Assembly (NCBI RefSeq): GCF_000346615.1
Contig: NZ_ANNU01000046.1
Coordinates: 1-37,789, forward strand
DNA: 37,789 nt
Source of the DNA: Nafulsella turpanensis ZLM-10
Lineage (GTDB): Bacteria > Bacteroidota > Bacteroidia > Cytophagales > Cyclobacteriaceae
Reading direction: 5' to 3'
Below are positions 33,855 to 37,789 of this stretch, piece after piece (the stretch's first letter is position 1; every line of letters starts with the position of its first letter). Position numbers and translations under genes: made by a program. Below the pieces are notes generated by a model that worked only from the letters and a program-made list of their open reading frames with translations, did not search any database and was not told where the DNA came from.

Positions 33855-35168
33855 TTATTTTTTAATATTTACTGAAATGTTAAAATATTCTGGTGAATCA
33901 GACTGCCTTTGATACGCTCTGGCTATACCATCGATTAAGTACTGGAACCCAAATGTAGTTTCTGAGTCTCCTTTTATTTTGCTGTCATCATTCGAATGTG
34001 TTTTCCCTATCCAGGCAGGTAATTTATTACTTAATGAAATTTCTAAATTATCTACTGGATAGCTTGATGTGTTCAATACAATAAGGTGAGTAATTGGTGT
34101 CCCCTGTATTTGGTTAGCATGTTTGCCAGTAAGATTGTCAGCAGTAACAATCTCCTTAATCTGATACTTATCACTACTTAACTGGTAGTTCTCTGGCTTT
34201 AAAATGTATGACTCCTCAGCTGTTACTTTTTTCATATCCACACCAACAGCAAATTGAAAGCCCCCACTTCGCCTGTCTTTTTCTACATTTGTAATAGATG
34301 TAACTGGACCTCCTACTTTTCCACTTCTTTCATTCCTGAATTCCCCCTCTCTGGCATAAGAAGGATGTATAGAGTAATAAGGAGATTCTTCTTCATTTAC
34401 CTGAAATATTGCATGATTCAAATACCCAGGCAAGTTTGTAAAGTTGACTTCTTTTCTCACCCGATCAATTCTCTCCGGAGAACCAAAGATCCACACGTAG
34501 TACGGCCGATTCTGGTTGATTTTAATATTACCTCCCTTAGCTGGATAGTAATACCCATTGAACCTTGACTCAAGCTTAATAAGGATTGTCTGGACATCGG
34601 ATTTATCAAGCCGATTCTTAAACTTATAGAAGGATCCTACGGAAGCAGATTTAAGTTTTCCAAGAACAGTAGCTCGATCACCATTTACGGAATATATACC
34701 GTCTGTAACCAGAAAACTTATATCACCATCCTTGGTACTACTTAATACTGTTTCCAACATCAAGTTTAGATCACTGGTACTCCTATTCCCTACTTTAATA
34801 CCGGCAGTAGTAAGTTTCTTAAGAAAGTCCTTTGTGCTATTACCTTGAGGATGAGGCTGAGTGTTAAAAAAATAAAATTTCTGATTATCAGACTTTGACT
34901 CTATCGCAAAAAGCAACTCCCTTAATACAACCTGAATATCATAATGACCATTCACATAGCCATCCATACTTCCTGAATTTTCAAAATAAAAGTGACTGGT
35001 TGAGATTTTAATGGGGGTAGCACTGGCTGTAATTACTTTAGTAGTTCCTACAGTATCAATTTTGGCTGGCTCTTCCGTAGATGTACTCCTTCTATCATTG
35101 CATGAAATCAAAGAAAGAAAGGCAGCTGCTATGATTAAATTTGACCTGAGCTTTAATCTAATTTTCAT
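33855..35168 (-). CDS. vWA-like lipoprotein with altered MIDAS motif
   Basis: This 437-residue protein has a lipoprotein signal (LSLISC, lipid site Cys23). Residues 57-200 resemble a von Willebrand A domain. The metal-site motif is FYFENSGSMDG (60-70), where the usual Asp-x-Ser-x-Ser starts with Glu63; a later SFLVTDGIYS supplies the second acidic residue, and STSDLN the Thr/Asp pair. A carboxylate swap at this position could still bind a metal. The C-terminal half is beta-rich and unrecognised. It is the first gene of the eight-gene operon, so it is expected at the outer face of a membrane, where it could sense or bind a partner. Its start ATG has only a weak ribosome site, common in this phylum. 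Confidence 0.82.
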   Translation of the reverse strand: MKIRLKLRSNLIIAAAFLSLISCNDRRSTSTEEPAKIDTVGTTKVITASATPIKISTSHFYFENSGSMDGYVNGHYDIQVVLRELLFAIESKSDNQKFYFFNTQPHPQGNSTKDFLKKLTTAGIKVGNRSTSDLNLMLETVLSSTKDGDISFLVTDGIYSVNGDRATVLGKLKSASVGSFYKFKNRLDKSDVQTILIKLESRFNGYYYPAKGGNIKINQNRPYYVWIFGSPERIDRVRKEVNFTNLPGYLNHAIFQVNEEESPYYSIHPSYAREGEFRNERSGKVGGPVTSITNVEKDRRSGGFQFAVGVDMKKVTAEESYILKPENYQLSSDKYQIKEIVTADNLTGKHANQIQGTPITHLIVLNTSSYPVDNLEISLSNKLPAWIGKTHSNDDSKIKGDSETTFGFQYLIDGIARAYQRQSDSPEYFNISVNIKK

Positions 35169-35336
35169 TTTAAAAATTCTTGTAAAAGGGGTTCTGTAGC
35201 AGTTTCATTTTTTCAGGAAGTTACTCTTTCTTCATTCCTAAAAAGGATTAAAACCTTTGCTTTTAATAACGGTCAGCCTATAAGATTTAAAGGTTCTGTC
35301 GAAATATCCATTTCAATTTCAACCTACCCACAAATC

Positions 35337-35358
35337 AAAAAACTTTAAACCTTAAAGT
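35337..35358 (-). terminator. Weak terminator-like hairpin after the DUF805 gene
   Basis: On the minus strand the stem ACTTTAA, loop GGT and stem TTAAAGT are followed by a T-run of six. The hairpin is AT-rich and therefore weak, but it overlaps the end of the DUF805 reading frame and the T-run is in the right place. It would separate that gene from the eight-gene operon. Confidence 0.4.
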
Positions 35359-35693
35359 CAGGCATATTCCTCCATGCTTCTCTTCTTTTTTGGATCAGTC
35401 CCAAAGTCATTGCCTCCTTTATCTCCCACTGCAAACAGCATCCAAAAACCATAAAAAGGGATGATTTGAAACCAGCCAGAATTATTCCTGTCATGGCACC
35501 TTTTTGCGCCCTGTGCCCAAATAAACCAGAGTAAGGGCACATAAAATATTAAAGCGATTAATGCAAAGGCCCCCGATGGGTCAGACTCAACTAATGCATT
35601 AAGGAAGACAGCAGGTATTATATAAATGATCATGCTAAGACCATATTCGGTTCTTCTGATTCTTCCCTTAAAGGAAAATGGGTTATTGAACAT
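35358..35693 (-). CDS. DUF805-family membrane protein
   Basis: This 111-residue protein begins with NPFSFKGRIRRTEYGLSMI, the usual DUF805 opening, and has three to four membrane helices. The family motif KRCHDRNNSGW is at about 68-78, and DFGTDPKK ends the chain. DUF805 proteins are inner-membrane proteins of uncertain function. It is 189 bases upstream of the eight-gene operon with a weak hairpin between, so it is likely a separate gene. Confidence 0.9.
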   Translation of the reverse strand: MFNNPFSFKGRIRRTEYGLSMIIYIIPAVFLNALVESDPSGAFALIALIFYVPLLWFIWAQGAKRCHDRNNSGWFQIIPFYGFWMLFAVGDKGGNDFGTDPKKKRSMEEYA

Positions 35694-36413
35694 TTTAAAT
35701 TATTTAAAATTAACAATGTTTCTAATAAAACAGCAGCCCAATTTAATATTTAAATAATTAAAAAAGGGGCTATAATAACAGAGGAAATCACATGCTGTAG
35801 GAGTTCTGTAAACTAAAAAATTTGCTAATGCTAAATATTAATATTCCAACCACACCACTTCCTCTTAAAAGTAAATAGAGACTTTCTTCCGTACCTTTAC
35901 TCAAAAGGCACGGAAGAAAGGTAAATAGTATTGTCTGATAATAAAGACCTTATGAATAAGCCCACTTCCTAAAATTCAAACCTTACCACTTCAAAAGAAA
36001 CAGAAGGGTCACAAAAAGTAATTTTATAACTATAATTTAAACATTATTTTTCAAAACAGATAAAAACTATTTTATCTGAAAATCATTAAAATTATAATTG
36101 TATGTTACACCTTCGATAATTATTTATGTAAAAAAAAAGAATGCTGAACCGTAAGAGCAGAAAAGATAATCTTTCCAAGACTAACATTCTTTGTGGTAAA
36201 AAGTAATGATAGAGGAAGCCATTACAATAAGGATTATAGACTATGAATAGAATGGCTACATCAGCAGATTTTTAACCTTAGCAGAACCATCCTTAGTCGT
36301 TTCAATGCTACCTTCTTTACTTCAAATTGAAGTAATAGTATACCTATTTTTATAGTTTTATCATATTAGAAATTTAGAACTTGTAGCATTTTTTACCCAA
36401 CCTTAAAGGCACT
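35694..36413. other. 720-base gene-free AT-rich region
   Basis: No credible ORF is seen on either strand. It contains the long inverted repeat at 35882-35920 and, at about 36130-36192, AAGAATG and CATTCTT about 50 bases apart, which could form a small RNA or loop but lack other support. The promoter of the DUF805 gene must be near 35700-35800. Confidence 0.5.
35882..35920. repeat. Long near-perfect inverted repeat, hairpin or terminator core
   Basis: The left arm CTTTCTTCCGTACCTTT (35882-35898) and right arm AAAGGCACGGAAGAAAG (35904-35920) pair over 17 positions with one mismatch, around the 5-base loop ACTCA. There is no clear T-run on either side. It could be a rho-independent terminator without a strong U-tract, an RNA-stability hairpin, or an inverted repeat left by a mobile element. 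Confidence 0.7.
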
Positions 36414-36596
36414 TCAGCATTTTCTGTAAGGGTTTCTCCTCCTAAGGAAGAAATCAGATAAGTCACTTAAAATCGAATGACGGATATAAGGAAGAATCAG
36501 TGCAGCTGGACCACTAGAAAGTTTAAATTGATGTCTCCTTTCGGGTACCTGACTTTTCGGGTAACTCTTAGCTTCTACAAATAAATCATCATTCAC
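36414..36596 (-). CDS. Possible small protein (60 residues), unknown
   Basis: The reading frame starts 12 bases after the end of the next upstream ORF with a good ribosome site (GAGGAAGG, seven bases from the ATG). It encodes 60 residues with a basic C-terminus (RRRNPYRKC) and no motif. The ribosome site is the main support; it may equally be the eroded end of a longer gene. Confidence 0.4.
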   Translation of the reverse strand: MNDDLFVEAKSYPKSQVPERRHQFKLSSGPAALILPYIRHSILSDLSDFFLRRRNPYRKC

Positions 36597-36608
36597 CTTC
36601 CTCTAAAA

Positions 36609-36836
36609 TCAAATCATTAAGTCCCCACTAAAAGATGACCCTTCCTTTGGCTTACCTAATCTGCTTATCTCTTGACTTAGCACTCCCATTTGCTTGACGA
36701 TCCATGCCTGCTGCCGAAGGAGATGACCCATTTGCTGTTGAAGACGAACTCTGTGTTCCTTGTCGAATAACTGGTCTTTCAGCAGCAACACGCCAGCAGT
36801 ACCTACAGCAGTATTGCCAATCCCTGCGAGGCTCAT
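36609..36836 (-). CDS. Possible small helical protein (75 residues), unknown
   Basis: It encodes a Gly/Ala-rich start (LAGIGNTAVGTAGVLLL) that could be a short membrane helix, then an amphipathic helix rich in Gln and Arg (HRVRLQQQMGHLLRQQ). Its ATG overlaps the TGA of a shorter upstream ORF, and a good ribosome site for the next ORF lies directly after its stop, so a mini-operon is likely. I do not recognise the family. It may come from a mobile element. Confidence 0.5.
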   Translation of the reverse strand: MSLAGIGNTAVGTAGVLLLKDQLFDKEHRVRLQQQMGHLLRQQAWIVKQMGVLSQEISRLGKPKEGSSFSGDLMI

Positions 36837-36910
36837 TCCTTTTTTTCTTCTTTCGGTTCTTGCCTTTGGATAAGCACAGCAGGTGCCCCATCTAAGAAAG
36901 CTGGAGCCAT
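36833..36910 (-). CDS. Possible 25-residue peptide or C-terminal remnant
   Basis: The frame from the ATG at 36910 runs into the start codon of the next ORF in an ATGA overlap. It ends in a highly charged tail (RQEPKEEKKE). The frame is open further upstream, for about 24 more codons without a Met, so this could be the end of a degraded longer gene. There is no clear ribosome site. Confidence 0.3.
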   Translation of the reverse strand: MAPAFLDGAPAVLIQRQEPKEEKKE

Positions 36911-36981
36911 CTTGGAAAGTGCAGTATCTCTTCTATGAACAGCAGAAGATACTGTATGGATTCTCCTGTCTCTTCTTTCTT

Positions 36982-37345
36982 CTATTTAGATCTTTCACTC
37001 TGCAGCAGCCAGAGCAGTACTCCATTTTCTGATTCAGCCTAGGAAAGCTGTTGGTGCAGGGAGGGAAGGCTCTCCTCTAAGTGGATAGATATCCCATAAA
37101 GATGGGATTTACTTTTAAACTTATTCCTGTTTGCTAGTCCGGCTATCACCTCAGCTTCCGTCTCCTTGGGCACAGATGCTCATTGCTTGTTCCTGCTTTT
37201 TCCAGCTAGTTCGAGGGCTTGTTACTTCCTTCTTCCACACCCATTGACGGAGTTCTACTTTTTGATTTACAGTCTTTCTCTCCTTTATATAAATGGGATT
37301 TCCGGGGGGGAAGTTAATTGGCAGGAGGTGGATATTAGAATACAC
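36982..37345 (-). pseudogene. Decayed gene, one frameshift and one stop
   Basis: One frame gives KVELRQWVWKKEVTSPRT and more, up to about 37160. There it ends, while a second frame carries on naturally with a sensible sequence (VPKETEAEVIAGLANRNKF to SLHQQLS). That run meets an in-frame TAG at 37039-37041 and continues with AESENGVLLWLLQ to a final TAG at 36982. Codon style is coherent across the breaks. The family is unknown. An alternative is that both frames are chance. Confidence 0.4.
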
Positions 37346-37616
37346 AAACAGGTAATGGCAGGCTGCACGGCCAGCAGTTCATCATCCGGAATTGCAGCTC
37401 CTTCTTTACCATCTACTGGAAGAACAGCAAAGGGCAGGTTTACCTGTTCTGTTATGAGTACGGCTTCCTGTCCCTGAAAGAAGGTGATAAGGAAAAATAC
37501 CTCCTGGCCACATGGCAGCCTCATATGAACAGGTAGAAGAAGTCCTCAATGAGAAACTTTCCCCTTCTCCCATGGAGGTAATTAGAATTTCAACCGACCT
37601 TTCTCCTATCACCTAA
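37339..37616 (+). pseudogene. Decayed gene fragment on the plus strand, one frameshift
   Basis: The frame at 37339-37536 reads like a real protein (LHGQQFIIRNCSSFFTIYW and onward to KEKYLLATWQ), with C-rich third positions. It meets TAG at 37534. A shift by one base near 37524 continues as YEQVEEVLNEKLSPSPMEV and ends at TAA 37614-37616. No start codon is seen. An overlapping minus-strand frame is also open, so the assignment is not certain. Confidence 0.4.
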
Positions 37617-37789
37617 CCACTCCCCCGGTCTTTCCGGCTTAGTAGCCTGTTTTCAGGCCGGAAGGAGAAGCTGTCAGGGGCAGCCGCAGGCTGTTTATAT
37701 ACCCTTGACCGCTTCGGATGCAGGCCTATCTTTGCTGATAAGCGGAAAGGCTGAATTCGCTCTCACTATCATTTCCCTTCCTCCTTCCC

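Noticed and set aside
1-37789. CRISPR array, integrase or transposase
   Set aside because: No set of regularly spaced repeats and no recombinase motif was found on either strand.
37613-37789. Minus-strand open frame at the right edge (ends near 37613)
   Set aside because: The frame has no clear start inside the window, there are competing frames and no motif; support is too weak for a feature.

Overview
The window looks like part of a genomic island from a Bacteroidota chromosome, probably a Cytophagales-type marine or soil bacterium. The assignment is an inference. It rests on the short Cys-x-x-Cys proteins, the SNase plus Excalibur architecture, the vWA-like lipoprotein style, the scarcity of strong Shine-Dalgarno sites and the moderate GC content with AT-rich intergenic DNA. 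Almost every credible gene lies on the minus strand. Base composition is patchy: the hsd/mcr block is clearly richer in G+C than the NACHT gene or the cytoskeleton-like operon, which suggests assembly by separate transfers.

Layout from left to right: (1) the 3' half of a tRNA with a CAU anticodon, its terminator and a tandem 11-bp repeat next to it, which is a typical island boundary. (2) 0.3-3.25 kb: a NACHT-type STAND ATPase with a nuclease-like N-terminus and a C-terminal TOPRIM domain. (3) 3.5-14.5 kb: one long operon transcribed hsdM, hsdS, agmatine-deiminase-like enzyme, mcrB, mcrC, truncated GIY-YIG nuclease, hsdR. Here a type IV McrBC module and a deiminase sit inside a type I restriction-modification operon. 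(4) 14.8-18.4 kb: a four-gene cassette with three nuclease-like proteins (one with a PLD fold, two with PD-(D/E)XK-like motifs) and a small helical protein. A 30-bp sequence containing the palindrome CGTTAATTAACG lies upstream of this cassette and, almost unchanged, upstream of hsdM.

(5) 18.6-23.05 kb: a compact run of six genes, mostly unknown. Three carry signal peptides and one of these has an OmpA-like domain. (6) 23.3-24.0 kb: a secreted thermonuclease with a C-terminal Excalibur motif. (7) 24.2-35.2 kb: the most interesting part, an eight-gene operon. In order of transcription it encodes a vWA-like lipoprotein, a small membrane protein, a tubulin/FtsZ-superfamily GTPase, a very large actin/Hsp70-fold ATPase, a two-helix membrane coiled-coil protein, a MotA/ExbB/ZorA-like channel subunit with a long coiled tail, a MotB/ZorB-like subunit with the conserved membrane Asp and an OmpA peptidoglycan-binding domain, and a trypsin-like lipoprotein protease. 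The likely theme is an ion-driven envelope motor coupled to a tubulin-like and an actin-like NTPase. It resembles the ZorAB core of Zorya defence, but I see no ZorC, ZorD or ZorE.

(8) 35.36-35.7 kb: a DUF805 membrane protein. (9) 35.7-37.8 kb: AT-rich DNA with a long hairpin, then a few tiny ORFs and at least two decayed genes, which looks like the eroded edge of the island. No integrase, transposase or CRISPR array was found.
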